Of a stretch of 64,000 nucleotides of DNA, positions 43,324 to 52,801 are shown piece after piece. The notes below the pieces were generated by a model that worked only from the letters and a program-made list of their open reading frames with translations, was not told the DNA's origin and made no database searches. Made by a program: the position numbers and the translations under genes. Source of the DNA: Rothia koreensis (GTDB lineage Bacteria; Actinomycetota; Actinomycetes; Actinomycetales; Micrococcaceae); contig NZ_NOIQ01000007.1 of NCBI RefSeq assembly GCF_004136575.1, forward strand, positions 22,067-86,066. Direction: 5' to 3'. Each line of letters opens with the position of its first letter. The stretch's first letter is position 1.

Positions 43324-43754
43324 CGCAGAAAACCTATCCGGTCCAGGTGGTCGGCGCCGCGCTCGTCGATGACCTGGACCATCCGGCTCGTCTGCTTGTC
43401 GCGTGTCGGTCCGCCCCCGAAGCCCTGGCCGGGCTCTGGGAGTTCCCGGGCGGCAAGACCGAGCCGGGGGAAGACGCAGTGGCAGCACTTCGCCGGGAAC
43501 TGCGAGAGGAGCTGGGGGTGGAGGCCGACCTCGGTGCCGAAATTCCGGGACCGCACGCCCAGGGGTGGCCGCTCAACGAACGCATGGCCATGAGGGTCTT
43601 CTGGGGCTCGGTGTCGAAAGGCGTCCCCGAGCCTCTCGAGGACCATAGCGAGCTTCGCTGGATGAACCTTTCTGACGTGGACGGAATCCGGAACTTGGGC
43701 TGGATCCCGGCGGACCTGCCGATCGTGGAGGCGCTCGTCCACAGGGTGAGCTGA
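43320..43754 (+). CDS. Nudix hydrolase, MutT-like
   Basis: A 144-residue pyrophosphatase. The Nudix box GX5EX7REUXEEXGU reads GKTEPGEDAVAALRRELREELG, preceded by LAGLWEFPGGK as in MutT. It may cleanse oxidised dGTP or a related nucleotide; the substrate is inferred only. It is coupled by a 4-base overlap to the CDF transporter. Confidence 0.88.
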   Translation: MTQKTYPVQVVGAALVDDLDHPARLLVACRSAPEALAGLWEFPGGKTEPGEDAVAALRRELREELGVEADLGAEIPGPHAQGWPLNERMAMRVFWGSVSKGVPEPLEDHSELRWMNLSDVDGIRNLGWIPADLPIVEALVHRVS

Positions 43755-43771
43755 GCGGCCTCCATATCCTC

Positions 43772-43873
43772 TAGACTGGTGGTGCTCGAGCGAACACGTC
43801 GATCAGCAGCCCTGCGTCCGATCGCCCCTCGAGCACCCCGCAGTACGAATCAGATCCAAGAGATGAGTTGTTC
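43772..43873 (+). promoter_or_regulatory. pheS promoter and leader hairpin
   Basis: The -10 hexamer TAGACT lies at 43772-43777. Just downstream GGTGCTCGAG (43781-43790) pairs perfectly over 10 bp with CTCGAGCACC (43828-43837), enclosing 37 bases. No run of Phe codons, T-box motif or terminator T-tract is visible in the leader, so the mechanism, if any, is unknown. Confidence 0.5.
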
Positions 43874-45004
43874 ATGACTGAAACGTCGCCGGACAACGCC
43901 GCGCCATTGCCGGGCCCCGATCCGGTGCTCGAAGACATGGCCGGCGTTCTGGACACAGAACCCGAACGGGGCCTGGAACGAGTTCGCGAAGCATTTTCCG
44001 CGGAAGTCGACCAGGCCATCGAGAGCATCGAGAACCGGACCCCGGACTTCGACGCCCTCAAGCAGGTTCGGCTCCGGTTCACGGGGGAGAAGTCCGGCGT
44101 CGGCGTCGCCAACCGGCAGATGCGCTCGCTGTCGAATCAGCACAAGAAGGAGATCGGCAAGCTCCTCGGCCAGACTCGAGCCAGAATCACCCAGGCTCTG
44201 GAGGCCCGCAACGAGCAGCTCGAGACGGAGCATGCGGAGCGGATTCTCGTCGAAGAGGCCGTGGACGTCACGGCAGGTTCGGGGCATCGCTCCATCGGCG
44301 GGCGCCATCCGGTGGCTCTTCTGCAGGAGCAGGCCGCGGACATGTTCGTTTCCATGGGGTGGGAAGTCGAGGACGGCCCCGAGGTCGAATCGGAGTGGTT
44401 CAACTTCGATTCGCTGAATTTCAAGCCGGACCACCCTGCCCGAGAGCTCCAGGACACGTTCTTCGTGGACCCGGCCGAGGCGCATCTCGTGCTCCGCACA
44501 CACACGTCGCCGGTCCAGATGCGCGCTCTCCACCAGCGTGATGTGCCCTTGTACATCGTGTGCCCGGGGCGGGTTTACCGTACCGACGAGCTGGACGCGA
44601 CCCATACCCCGGTGTTCCACCAGATCGAGGGACTGGCCGTGGACAGGGGCCTGACCATGGCCGATCTGAAGGGGACCCTCGAGCACTTCGCCCGCCAGAT
44701 GTTCGGCGCGGAGGCCAGGATCAGGCTCCGGCCCAACTACTTCCCGTTCACCGAGCCCTCCGCCGAAATGGACGTATGGCACCCCAACGCCAAGGGCGGG
44801 CCGCAATGGATCGAGTGGGGCGGGTGCGGCATGGTTCACCCGAATGTTCTGCGGGCCGGGGGAGTCGACCCGGACCAGTATTCCGGTTTCGCCTTCGGCA
44901 TGGGGGTCGAGAGGACACTCATGTTCCGCAACGGCGTCCCGGACATGCGGGACATGATCGAAGGCGACGTTCGCTTCAGCGAGCATTTTGGGATGGAGAT
45001 TTAG
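43874..45004 (+). CDS. pheS: Phenylalanine-tRNA ligase alpha subunit
   Basis: A 376-residue class II synthetase subunit that charges tRNA-Phe with PheT. The N-terminal coiled coil spans about 20-100. Motif 2 is VYRTDELDATHTPVFHQIEG and motif 3 is AFGMGVERTLMFRNGVPDMR. HPLNFDS-like residues appear as FNFDSLNFKPDHPAR. ATG 43874 is chosen over TTG 43868. It lies three bases before pheT. Confidence 0.95.
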   Translation: MTETSPDNAAPLPGPDPVLEDMAGVLDTEPERGLERVREAFSAEVDQAIESIENRTPDFDALKQVRLRFTGEKSGVGVANRQMRSLSNQHKKEIGKLLGQTRARITQALEARNEQLETEHAERILVEEAVDVTAGSGHRSIGGRHPVALLQEQAADMFVSMGWEVEDGPEVESEWFNFDSLNFKPDHPARELQDTFFVDPAEAHLVLRTHTSPVQMRALHQRDVPLYIVCPGRVYRTDELDATHTPVFHQIEGLAVDRGLTMADLKGTLEHFARQMFGAEARIRLRPNYFPFTEPSAEMDVWHPNAKGGPQWIEWGGCGMVHPNVLRAGGVDPDQYSGFAFGMGVERTLMFRNGVPDMRDMIEGDVRFSEHFGMEI

Positions 45005-45007
45005 TTC

Positions 45008-47560
45008 ATGCGTATTCCCCTGTCATGGTTGCGCGAGTATGCGCCCCTCCCCGAGGGCGCCTCCGCGGAGTACCTGATGGAGACCCTCGTCCGTGTGGGA
45101 CTCGAGGAAGAAGATGTGCACCGGCCGTCGGACGATATCTCCGGACCCGTCGTCGTCGGGCAGGTGCTCACGATGGAACCGGAGGAACACTCCAACGGCA
45201 AGACCGTCAACTGGTGCACGGTTCGGGTGGTTCCCGAAGGCCAGGAACAGACCCTGACCGGAGAGGGCATCGACCCGTCGGGAATCCAGGGCATCGTGTG
45301 CGGCGCACACAATTTCGCGCCGGGGGACAAGGTCGTGGTGACTCTCCCCGGGGCCGTGCTGCCCGGAAACTTCGCGATTGCGGCCCGCAAAACCTACGGT
45401 CACGTGTCCGCCGGAATGATCGCGTCGGTTCGCGAACTGGGAATCGGCGATGATCACGACGGGATTTTGGTGCTGTCCACCCTGGGGCTCGACCCGGAGA
45501 TCGGTTCGGACGCGCTGGCACTGCTTGGTCTCGACGACGAAGCGGCCGAAATCAATGTGACGCCGGACCGCGGATACGCTTTTTCGATCCGTGGCGTTGC
45601 CCGCGAGTACTGCCACGCCGTCAACGAGGAATTCGTGGACCCCGCGGCCGACCTCGCAGAACGCGCTCCCGCCGCGAACGGATCGGGTCAGCCGGTGAGG
45701 ATCCGTGACGACGCCCCCATCCACGACCGTCAGGGTGCCACGCGGTTCGTGGCCAGGACGGTATCCGGAGTGGACCCCGAGGCTCCGACACCCACGTGGA
45801 TGTCCTCTCGCCTGAGGCTCGCTGGGATTCGTTCGATCTCACTTCCGGTCGACATTTCCAACTACGTGATGCTCGAGTACGGGCAGCCGTTGCATTTCTA
45901 CGATGCCGATCGACTGACCGGCGCCATCGAGGTCCGACGTGCGCATGCGGGGGAGACCCTGACGACCCTCGATGGGAAGGAACGTTCCCTCGACCCCGAG
46001 GACCTGCTCATCACCGACGAGACCGGCCCGATCGGTCTGGCCGGCGTCATGGGCGGAGCCTCGACCGAGGTGACTGCTTCGACCCGTCGCATCCTGGTGG
46101 AAGCGGCGCGGTTCGAGGAAGTGTCGATCGCCCGGACGCGGCGTCGTCACCGGTTGCCTTCCGAAGCATCCAAGCGTTTCGAACGCGGGGTTGACCCTCT
46201 CGTTGCCGCCGCTGCGGCCGAGCGCGCCGTCGAGCTGCTCGAAGAACTGGCAGGGGGCACGGCCGAAGAGGGAGTCACCGACGTCTTCGACCACTACTAC
46301 GCGCACGAAATCCACTGCGCCGTGGACTATCCGAGCAAACGCATCGGCATGGAGATTGCCGAATCGGATGTCATCAAGATTCTGCAGGACATCGGTGCGA
46401 CCGTTGTCCGCACGGGCGACGTTCTCCAGGTGACGGTGCCTTCGTGGCGTCCCGACCTGCTCGAACCCGAGGACCTCGCGGAAGAGGTCGCAAGGCTCTC
46501 CGGGTACGAGAAGATTCCGTCCACCCTTCCTGTCCCGCCGAGCGGCCGCGGCCTGACGGTCGAGCAATCGGTGCGCCGGCGTTGTCTCAATGCCCTCGCG
46601 GCCGCGGGACTCACCGAGGTGGCTTCGTATCCATTCGTCAGCGAGGCCGACAACCGTCTCTTCGGCACCCCCGAGGAAGGCGAATCCGTCCCGGCCATCG
46701 CGCTGGCGAATCCGATCAGCGAATCCTTCGGATCGCTGCAGACGTCGTTGCTTCCCGGCCTCGTCCAGGTGCTCAAGCGCAACCATTCACGAGGGTTCCG
46801 TGATCTGGCGCTGTACGAGTCGGCTCTGGTCTTCCATCCCCGTGAGCACCTGGGAACGCAGAACATTCCCGCGGTCGGGCAGAAGCCCGATCCCGGTGTC
46901 CTGGCAGACCTGCACGCCGGTCTGCCGCGGCAGCCGCGGCATATTGCCGCGATCCTGACCGGTCACGATGCTCAGGTCTCGCCAGGAGTAACCCCGCGCG
47001 CGTACGACTGGCAGGATGCGCTCGATGTCGCACGAATGGTGGCCGATACGGCAGGGGTTCGTCTGGACCTCCGCCAGGGACGTCACCAGGCCTTCCACCC
47101 CGGCAGAACCGCGGAGCTCTTCGTTGCGGAGGGTCGGCGTGTCGGCTGGGCCGGCGAATTGCACCCTCAGGTCCTCAAAGACTTGGACCTGCCCGAGAGG
47201 ACGGTTGCGGTCGAAATCGACTTCACCGAGCTGGCCCGTACTGCGGGTGCACCTGTCTCGGCAGAGGCCATCTCCGGGTACCCGGCGGTGACCCAGGATG
47301 TCGCCCTGGTGCTCGACGCCGACATCCCGGCGGCCGATGTCCTGAAGACGTTGCGTGAAGGCTCGGGCGAGTTGCTCGAAGACGTGCGCGTCTTCGACGA
47401 CTACCGTGGATCGGGCATCGAAGAGCACAAGAAATCGTTGGCATGCGCCATGCGTTTCCGCGCTCCTGACCGCACACTGACGAACGACGAGGCAAGCGAG
47501 ATCAGAGAGGCCGCGATCGAGCTTGCTTCGCAACGCCACGGGGCCGTCCTCCGCGGGTAG
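45008..47560 (+). CDS. pheT: Phenylalanine-tRNA ligase beta subunit
   Basis: An 850-residue subunit. The tRNA-binding EMAP-like domain lies at about 40-150 (VVVGQVLTMEPEEHS, CGAHNFAPGDKVVV). The B3/B4 editing domain is at about 220-400, with ITDETGPIGLAGVMGG. B5 follows at about 410-490, and the C-terminal FDX-ACB domain ends with RAPDRTLTNDEASEI. Length is normal for actinobacteria. Confidence 0.96.
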   Translation: MRIPLSWLREYAPLPEGASAEYLMETLVRVGLEEEDVHRPSDDISGPVVVGQVLTMEPEEHSNGKTVNWCTVRVVPEGQEQTLTGEGIDPSGIQGIVCGAHNFAPGDKVVVTLPGAVLPGNFAIAARKTYGHVSAGMIASVRELGIGDDHDGILVLSTLGLDPEIGSDALALLGLDDEAAEINVTPDRGYAFSIRGVAREYCHAVNEEFVDPAADLAERAPAANGSGQPVRIRDDAPIHDRQGATRFVARTVSGVDPEAPTPTWMSSRLRLAGIRSISLPVDISNYVMLEYGQPLHFYDADRLTGAIEVRRAHAGETLTTLDGKERSLDPEDLLITDETGPIGLAGVMGGASTEVTASTRRILVEAARFEEVSIARTRRRHRLPSEASKRFERGVDPLVAAAAAERAVELLEELAGGTAEEGVTDVFDHYYAHEIHCAVDYPSKRIGMEIAESDVIKILQDIGATVVRTGDVLQVTVPSWRPDLLEPEDLAEEVARLSGYEKIPSTLPVPPSGRGLTVEQSVRRRCLNALAAAGLTEVASYPFVSEADNRLFGTPEEGESVPAIALANPISESFGSLQTSLLPGLVQVLKRNHSRGFRDLALYESALVFHPREHLGTQNIPAVGQKPDPGVLADLHAGLPRQPRHIAAILTGHDAQVSPGVTPRAYDWQDALDVARMVADTAGVRLDLRQGRHQAFHPGRTAELFVAEGRRVGWAGELHPQVLKDLDLPERTVAVEIDFTELARTAGAPVSAEAISGYPAVTQDVALVLDADIPAADVLKTLREGSGELLEDVRVFDDYRGSGIEEHKKSLACAMRFRAPDRTLTNDEASEIREAAIELASQRHGAVLRG

Positions 47561-47624
47561 ACTGTTCGGAATCCACCGCACGAGACCGGGCTTCCCCAGC
47601 ATGATCCGGTAGACGAGGAGAATC

Positions 47625-48242
47625 GTGTCAGAAGACTTCTTTGGCTTTGACGAGGACGACGAGCAGTCGGGGCGCTATCTCCGCCGCCGGTCGAAATGGC
47701 GATGGCTGGGGGTTCTCATCGTCATTCTCGCTCTGTTGCTGGCCGGGCTGCTGACCTACGGTGGCGTTCGCGCGCTGCACGCGGCGAAGGAGGACGCTCC
47801 GCACGCCGGCCATTCCTGGGTGGTCTCCGGTCAGTTCCTGACCTCGACCAATGATCTGCAGACCAAGACGTTCAACGGTGTCTACCAAGGCAACCTGCCG
47901 AAGGACACGAACGTGTCCTACCAGCGGTTCGACGGTGGCGTGAACGACCCGATCGACGTCAAGCCGGGGCAGCAGGTCCAATTCCGCGGAACCCAGACCG
48001 GGGCCCAGGACGACGACTTTCCCAAGAACGTCGATGCGCTGATGGCCGTGGACGACGGCGTGCTGAAGGTCGTCAAGACGGACGACCCGGGATCACTCAA
48101 ACCCGTGACCGACGATTCCGTATCCGCGGAGAAACGCAACGGATGGCTGATGATTGCCGGTGCGATCCTCGTGTTCCTCGCCGGTATTGCAGGCGCCGTC
48201 TACGCCGGGCGCAGGACACGTCGCGAGGAGATCGAGGCCTAG
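47625..48242 (+). CDS. Membrane protein with extracytoplasmic domain, unknown function
   Basis: A 205-residue protein starting GTG. The N-terminus is acidic (SEDFFGFDEDDEQ) then basic, followed by a membrane segment at about 28-50 (WLGVLIVILALLLAGLLTYG). Residues about 60-165 form an extracellular domain with no motif I recognise. A second membrane segment lies at about 175-195, with a short basic cytoplasmic tail. AGACGAGGAG precedes the start. It is 64 bases after pheT; a functional link is not evident. Confidence 0.75.
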   Translation: MSEDFFGFDEDDEQSGRYLRRRSKWRWLGVLIVILALLLAGLLTYGGVRALHAAKEDAPHAGHSWVVSGQFLTSTNDLQTKTFNGVYQGNLPKDTNVSYQRFDGGVNDPIDVKPGQQVQFRGTQTGAQDDDFPKNVDALMAVDDGVLKVVKTDDPGSLKPVTDDSVSAEKRNGWLMIAGAILVFLAGIAGAVYAGRRTRREEIEA

Positions 48243-48287
48243 GAACAGGCGTGGTCGTCGGCTCGATGACCCCATGTCGGAGAAGCA

Positions 48288-48325
48288 ACGAAGGACCGCC
48301 CAGCATTCGCTGGGCGGTCCTTCGT
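48288..48325. terminator. Strong bidirectional terminator
   Basis: A perfect 17-bp stem, starting ACGAAGGACCGCCCAGC, encloses a 4-base loop ATTC. It lies 45 bases after the membrane-protein gene and before the convergent oxidoreductase. Confidence 0.9.
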
Positions 48326-48376
48326 GCGTGTCCCGTCACGGGTTTCGGGACATGGGCTTCGTGCCCCACGCTGAGT

Positions 48377-48411
48377 CAACCGGCAACCGGCAACCGGCAA
48401 CCGGCAACCGG
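48377..48411. repeat. Heptanucleotide tandem repeat, (CAACCGG)x5
   Basis: Five perfect copies of CAACCGG run head to tail and end one base before the stop codon of the minus-strand oxidoreductase. Seven-base units are prone to slippage. The array is outside both flanking genes. Confidence 0.9.
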
Positions 48412-48412
48412 C

Positions 48413-49399
48413 TCAGGGCTCCAGGAGAACCTTGCCGCGAGTCTTTCTGGCTTCGAGGTACTCGTGGGCGCCGGCGGCATCCGTGAGCGGGAAGCTCTGG
48501 TCGTGGGAGATCTTCAGCCGCCCGGCGAGGATGTCGTCGAAGAGCTCGCCCATGCGCCACTCGAGTTCGCGCCGGTCGCGCAGGTACGCTCCCGTCGACG
48601 GACGCGTTACGTACAGTGAACCCATCGAGTTCAGCCGCTGAAGGTCAAATGGCGGTACTTGGCCGCTCGCGCCTCCGAAGAGGACAGCCATTCCACGCGG
48701 CTTCAGGGTTGTCAGCGAGTCCTCGAACGTCGTCTTCCCGACCGAGTCGTACACGACGTCGACGCCGCGGCCGTCCGTCAGCTCGCGGGTCCGATCCGCG
48801 AAGTCCTCGTAGCGCAACACGTGATCGGCCCCATGGCCGAGCGCAATCCGTTCCTTCTCGTCCGAGGACACCGTGGCGATCACCCGTGCCCCGAGGTTCT
48901 TGATCATCTGGATGGCCAGGCCGCCGACTCCTCCGGCACCCGCGTGGAACAGAACCGTGTCCGATGCACTGACCGGGTAGGTGGATCGAACCAAGTAGTG
49001 CGCCGTGACGCCCTGGAGAGGCACGCAGGCGGCGTCGACCGGATCGATGCCCTCCGGAATCCTCACGGCCTTGTCGTCATCCACCACGAAATATTGGGCG
49101 TATGTGGCCGCGGCCTGACTCGTCGCGATGCGATCGCCCACCGCGGCATTGACGGCGCCCGGCCCGGCCGCCACGACGACGCCGACGGCCTCGCTGCCCG
49201 GGACGAAGGGGTAGGGCACGTCGTACACGCCCGAGCGCTGATAGGTCTCGATGAAGTTCACGCCCGTGGCCTTGGTTCTGACCAGCAATTGGGTGCCCGA
49301 AGGCTCAGGAACGGGCACGGTCCTCTCTTCGAAGACCTCCGGCCCACCGCTGGAAGGCGCGACGACTGCGGTCATGGACTCCGGTATCTGCTCTGACAA
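48413..49399 (-). CDS. qor: NADPH:quinone oxidoreductase (zinc-independent MDR family)
   Basis: A 328-residue quinone reductase-type dehydrogenase. It has GVNFIETYQRSGVYDVPYPF, PGSEAVGVVVAAG, the nucleotide-binding HAGAGGVGGLAIQMIKNLGA and GHGADHVLRYEDF. No catalytic zinc ligands are present, as expected for the QOR group. The TTG at 49399 is chosen because GGAG lies six bases upstream; another TTG sits at 49405 and an ATG at 49375. It is divergent from argC, and its promoter region includes the ArgR boxes. Confidence 0.88.
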   Translation of the reverse strand: MSEQIPESMTAVVAPSSGGPEVFEERTVPVPEPSGTQLLVRTKATGVNFIETYQRSGVYDVPYPFVPGSEAVGVVVAAGPGAVNAAVGDRIATSQAAATYAQYFVVDDDKAVRIPEGIDPVDAACVPLQGVTAHYLVRSTYPVSASDTVLFHAGAGGVGGLAIQMIKNLGARVIATVSSDEKERIALGHGADHVLRYEDFADRTRELTDGRGVDVVYDSVGKTTFEDSLTTLKPRGMAVLFGGASGQVPPFDLQRLNSMGSLYVTRPSTGAYLRDRRELEWRMGELFDDILAGRLKISHDQSFPLTDAAGAHEYLEARKTRGKVLLEP

Positions 49400-49450
49400 A
49401 GCCAACTCCTTCGGTCGTGAAGTGATCTCGCGGCCATCCTAGCCGCCCTA

Positions 49451-49484
49451 TGCATAAAGATTTAGACCCATGTATAAATCTGCG
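49451..49484. promoter_or_regulatory. Tandem ARG boxes before argC
   Basis: TGCATAAAGATTTA (49451-49464) and TGTATAAATCTGCG (49471-49484) resemble the ArgR site TGAATWWWWATTCA and are spaced 20 bases apart, two DNA turns, as for hexameric ArgR. They end two bases before the argC -10 hexamer. ArgR is encoded at the end of this operon. Confidence 0.7.
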
Positions 49485-49485
49485 G

Positions 49486-49491
49486 TACAGT
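49486..49491 (+). promoter_or_regulatory. argC -10 hexamer (TACAGT), leaderless
   Basis: TACAGT is followed by six bases and the argC ATG at 49498. ArgR bound immediately upstream would block this promoter. Confidence 0.65.
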
Positions 49492-49497
49492 GTCGTC

Positions 49498-50559
49498 ATG
49501 ACATTTTCGGTAGCAGTATCCGGTGCCACGGGCTACGCAGGCGGAGAGGTCCTCCGCCTCTTGTCCCAACATCCCCAGGTGGACGTGACCACCGTGACCG
49601 CACATTCCAGCGCGGGCACGCGATTGGGAGAGCTGGCCCCGAACCTGCGATCCCTGGCCGACCTCACGGTCCAGGAGACCAGCCCGGCGACCTTGTCCGG
49701 GCACGACGTCGTCTTCCTTGCCCTGCCCCATGGAGCCAGTGGCCCCGTGGCGGCCGAACTGCCAGAAGGGACCCTCGTCATCGATGCCGGGGCGGACCAC
49801 CGCCTGCGGGATCCGGACGCCTGGGCCCGTTTCTACGGAACGGAGCACGCAGGCCATTGGCCGTACGGTCTGCCCGAACTGATTACCGCGCCGTTCCGGA
49901 CAGGATCGCCGACCAAACAACGAGAAGATTTGGCCGGTGTTTCGAGGATCGCTGTGCCGGGTTGTTACCCCACGAGCGCTCAGCTCGCGTTGGCCCCCGG
50001 TCTCGCCGCCGGCCTGCTCGACCCGGAGGACATCGTCATCGTGGCTGCGTCCGGAACCTCGGGAGCCGGCAAAGCCACCAAACCGCACCTGATGGCCAGC
50101 GAAGCCATGTCGTCGATGTCTCCGTACGGTGTAGGCGGCGTGCACCGCCATACGCCCGAGATGGAGCAGGGCTTCGGCGACGCTTCGGGCGAGTCCGTGA
50201 GCGTGAGCTTCACCCCGACCCTCGCTCCGATGCCTCGCGGCATTCTGACCACAGCGACGGCCCGGATCCGTCCTGGTACCAGCGAGGACGACCTTCGGGC
50301 CGCCTGGGATGCGGCGTACGACTCCGAACCGTTCGTCCATGTGCTCCCAGAAGGCCAGTGGCCGACCACCAAGTCGGTGCAGGGCAGCAATCACGCCGTG
50401 ATGCAACTGGCGCTCGATCCGCATGTCGGGCGCGTGATTGTCACGTGCGCGATAGACAACTTGGCCAAGGGCACCGCGGGCGGTGCCGTCCAGTCGATGA
50501 ACATTGCCTTGGGCCTCCCGGAGACCACGGGCCTTGACCAGGAAGGACTCGTGCCATGA
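49498..50559 (+). CDS. argC: N-acetyl-gamma-glutamyl-phosphate reductase
   Basis: A 353-residue NADPH-dependent reductase of arginine synthesis. The nucleotide motif is AVSGATGYAGGEVLRLL and the catalytic Cys is in VPGCYPTSAQLAL. ALPHGAS and GVHRHTPEME are conserved. ATG 49498 is chosen over an in-frame ATG at 49450, which lies inside the operator. The stop overlaps argJ as ATGA. Confidence 0.96.
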   Translation: MTFSVAVSGATGYAGGEVLRLLSQHPQVDVTTVTAHSSAGTRLGELAPNLRSLADLTVQETSPATLSGHDVVFLALPHGASGPVAAELPEGTLVIDAGADHRLRDPDAWARFYGTEHAGHWPYGLPELITAPFRTGSPTKQREDLAGVSRIAVPGCYPTSAQLALAPGLAAGLLDPEDIVIVAASGTSGAGKATKPHLMASEAMSSMSPYGVGGVHRHTPEMEQGFGDASGESVSVSFTPTLAPMPRGILTTATARIRPGTSEDDLRAAWDAAYDSEPFVHVLPEGQWPTTKSVQGSNHAVMQLALDPHVGRVIVTCAIDNLAKGTAGGAVQSMNIALGLPETTGLDQEGLVP

Positions 50560-51770
50560 GTTCAGAACCGAAGAACGCTGCGGAGATCGACGTCGAGAAC
50601 GGGCTGGCCGGAATCCGCGGCTTCGAATATTCCGGGGTGTCCGCGGGGTTGAAGGCCAGCGGTGGGAAGGACGTCGCCCTCGTGCGCAACGTGGGCCCCG
50701 AATTCACTGCCGCGGCTGTGTTCACCACGAATCGTTTCGCCGCGGCGCCGGTCGAGTGGTCACGCGAGGTTGTGCGCGACGGGCGCGTGGACGTCGTCGT
50801 TCTCAACTCCGGTGGGGCCAATGCCTGCACGGGGACCGAGGGGTTCCGCAATACCCACCGGACTGCCGAGGAAGTCGCCTCGCTGACCGATGCGGCCGCG
50901 GGAGATGTGCTCGTCTGCTCGACCGGTCTCATCGGCGAGCAACTGCCGATGGATCTGCTGCTGCCGGGGCTTCGGGACGCGGCCGGCTCGCTGGGGGAAG
51001 GACCCGAGCACGACGACGCCGCGGCGTCGGCCATCATGACCACCGACACCGTGTCCAAAAAGGCCTCCGTGACGCTTCAGACCGAACAGGGGCCCGTGCG
51101 TATCGGAGGGATCGCCAAAGGCGCCGGAATGCTGGCCCCAGGCTTGGCGACGATGCTCGTTGTCCTCGCCACCGATGCCTCGATGTCAGCGGACAACCTG
51201 GACGCGGCCCTGCGCTCGGCCACGGAGCGCAGCTTCGACCGGGCCGACTCGGACGGTTGCATGTCCACGAACGACACCGTCGCGCTGTTGGCCTCGGGTG
51301 CCAGCGGCGCGGTCCCCGAACAGGAAGAGTTCACGGACGCCCTCACGCGGGTCTGCGTGAGTTTGGCCCTCCAGCTGATCGGCGACGCCGAAGGGGCCAG
51401 CCACGATATTCACGTCACCACCGCCGGGGCCGCCTCGGAGGCCCAGGCGCTGGAGGTGTCCCGTGCCGTGGCACGGTCCAACCTCTTCAAGTGCGCGATC
51501 TTCGGCAACGATCCGAATTGGGGGCGCATCCTTTCCGAGGTGGGGACCACGTCGGTGGACTTCGACTCTTCGGACGTCAACGTATCCATCAACGGAGTCA
51601 TGGTCTGCCGGGGAGGCGCCATCGGTGAGGACCGGTCGCTGGTCGACCTGGCCGCGGACCGCACGGTGGACGTCGTCATCGACCTTGGTGCCGGATCCGA
51701 ATCCGGGACCATCTGGACCAACGACCTGACCCACGATTACGTCGAGGAAAACTCGGCCTACTCGAGCTAG
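50556..51770 (+). CDS. argJ: Bifunctional ornithine acetyltransferase/N-acetylglutamate synthase
   Basis: A 404-residue Ntn-type enzyme that recycles the acetyl group. The self-cleavage site is in [20 protein letters not shown], where Thr of LATML becomes the new N-terminus of the beta chain. [12 protein letters not shown] and [10 protein letters not shown] are family motifs. It lies in argCJBDFR, coupled to argC by four bases. Confidence 0.95.
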   Translation: MSSEPKNAAEIDVENGLAGIRGFEYSGVSAGLKASGGKDVALVRNVGPEFTAAAVFTTNRFAAAPVEWSREVVRDGRVDVVVLNSGGANACTGTEGFRNTHRTAEEVASLTDAAAGDVLVCSTGLIGEQLPMDLLLPGLRDAAGSLGEGPEHDDAAASAIMTTDTVSKKASVTLQTEQGPVRIGGIAKGAGMLAPGLATMLVVLATDASMSADNLDAALRSATERSFDRADSDGCMSTNDTVALLASGASGAVPEQEEFTDALTRVCVSLALQLIGDAEGASHDIHVTTAGAASEAQALEVSRAVARSNLFKCAIFGNDPNWGRILSEVGTTSVDFDSSDVNVSINGVMVCRGGAIGEDRSLVDLAADRTVDVVIDLGAGSESGTIWTNDLTHDYVEENSAYSS

Positions 51771-51784
51771 GAGGGGTGACTACG

Positions 51785-52801
51785 GTGCCACAACAGAGCG
51801 ATCACATGCGGTACGCCTCGGCGCAGAGCAAGGCCGGCACGCTCATGGAAGCCTTGCCCTGGATCCAGCGGTTCGCGGGCAAGGTCATGGTCTTCAAATA
51901 TGGCGGCAACGCCATGATCAACGAAGAACTGCGCGAGGCCTTCGCGGAGGACATGGTCTTCCTCAGGTCCGTGGGAATCAAACCGGTCGTGGTCCACGGC
52001 GGCGGGCCGCAGATTTCGTCCATGCTGGAAAGACTCGGCATCGAGAGCGAGTTCCGCGGCGGGCTCAGGTACACGACTCCGGAGGCCATGGACGTGGTGC
52101 GCATGGTTCTCACCGGACAGGTCGCTCGGCAGCTCGTCGGGCTCATCAACCAGCACGGGCCCTACGCCGTCGGTATGTCCGGCGAGGACGGCGGGCTCTT
52201 GAGGGCCAGGCGCATCACGACCGTCGTGGACGGGGTCGAAACCGATCTCGGACTGGTCGGTGAGGTGGTCGGCGTCAACACCACGGCCATTTCCTCGATG
52301 ATCGACGCGGGGAAGATCCCCGTGATTTCCTCGATTGCCCCCGAAATCCTGGCCGACGGGCGAGCCGTCGAGCAGGGGATGCCTCTGGACACGCCCACGG
52401 GGGAGGTCCTCAACGTCAACGCCGATACGGCTGCGGCGGCCGTTGCCGCCGCGATCGGGGCCGAGAAGCTGGTCATGCTGACCGACGTCGAGGGGTTGTA
52501 CGCCGACTGGCCGGATCGGGATTCTCTGATCAGCTCGCTGACGGCCCGAGAACTCCGGCGGATCATTCCCAGCCTCTCGGAAGGCATGATCCCCAAGATG
52601 AGCGCCTGCCTGGCGGCCGTCGAGAACCGTGTCCCCGCGGCGTCGATCGTCGACGGCCGACGTGCCCATTCACCGCTCTTGGAAATTTTTACGGATTCCG
52701 GGATCGGAACCCAGGTCACGGGGGAGGCAACGGAGCCCAAACCGTTGGCCGATTTCGTTCTGGTCAACCCGTTCCGGACGACCGAGGAGGAAACCTCATG
52801 A
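51785..52801 (+). CDS. argB: Acetylglutamate kinase
   Basis: A 338-residue amino acid kinase. Motifs: [47 protein letters not shown]; and [15 protein letters not shown] 51785 is chosen because AGGAGGG ends about eight bases upstream; GTG 51776 overlaps that site. The family member in actinobacteria is usually the arginine-inhibited hexamer, but that cannot be read here. Confidence 0.95.
   Translation: MPQQSDHMRYASAQSKAGTLMEALPWIQRFAGKVMVFKYGGNAMINEELREAFAEDMVFLRSVGIKPVVVHGGGPQISSMLERLGIESEFRGGLRYTTPEAMDVVRMVLTGQVARQLVGLINQHGPYAVGMSGEDGGLLRARRITTVVDGVETDLGLVGEVVGVNTTAISSMIDAGKIPVISSIAPEILADGRAVEQGMPLDTPTGEVLNVNADTAAAAVAAAIGAEKLVMLTDVEGLYADWPDRDSLISSLTARELRRIIPSLSEGMIPKMSACLAAVENRVPAASIVDGRRAHSPLLEIFTDSGIGTQVTGEATEPKPLADFVLVNPFRTTEEETS

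Noticed and set aside
43772..43873. T-box riboswitch before pheS
   Set aside because: The leader is only about 90 bases and lacks the T-box sequence and a terminator. Only a plain hairpin is seen.
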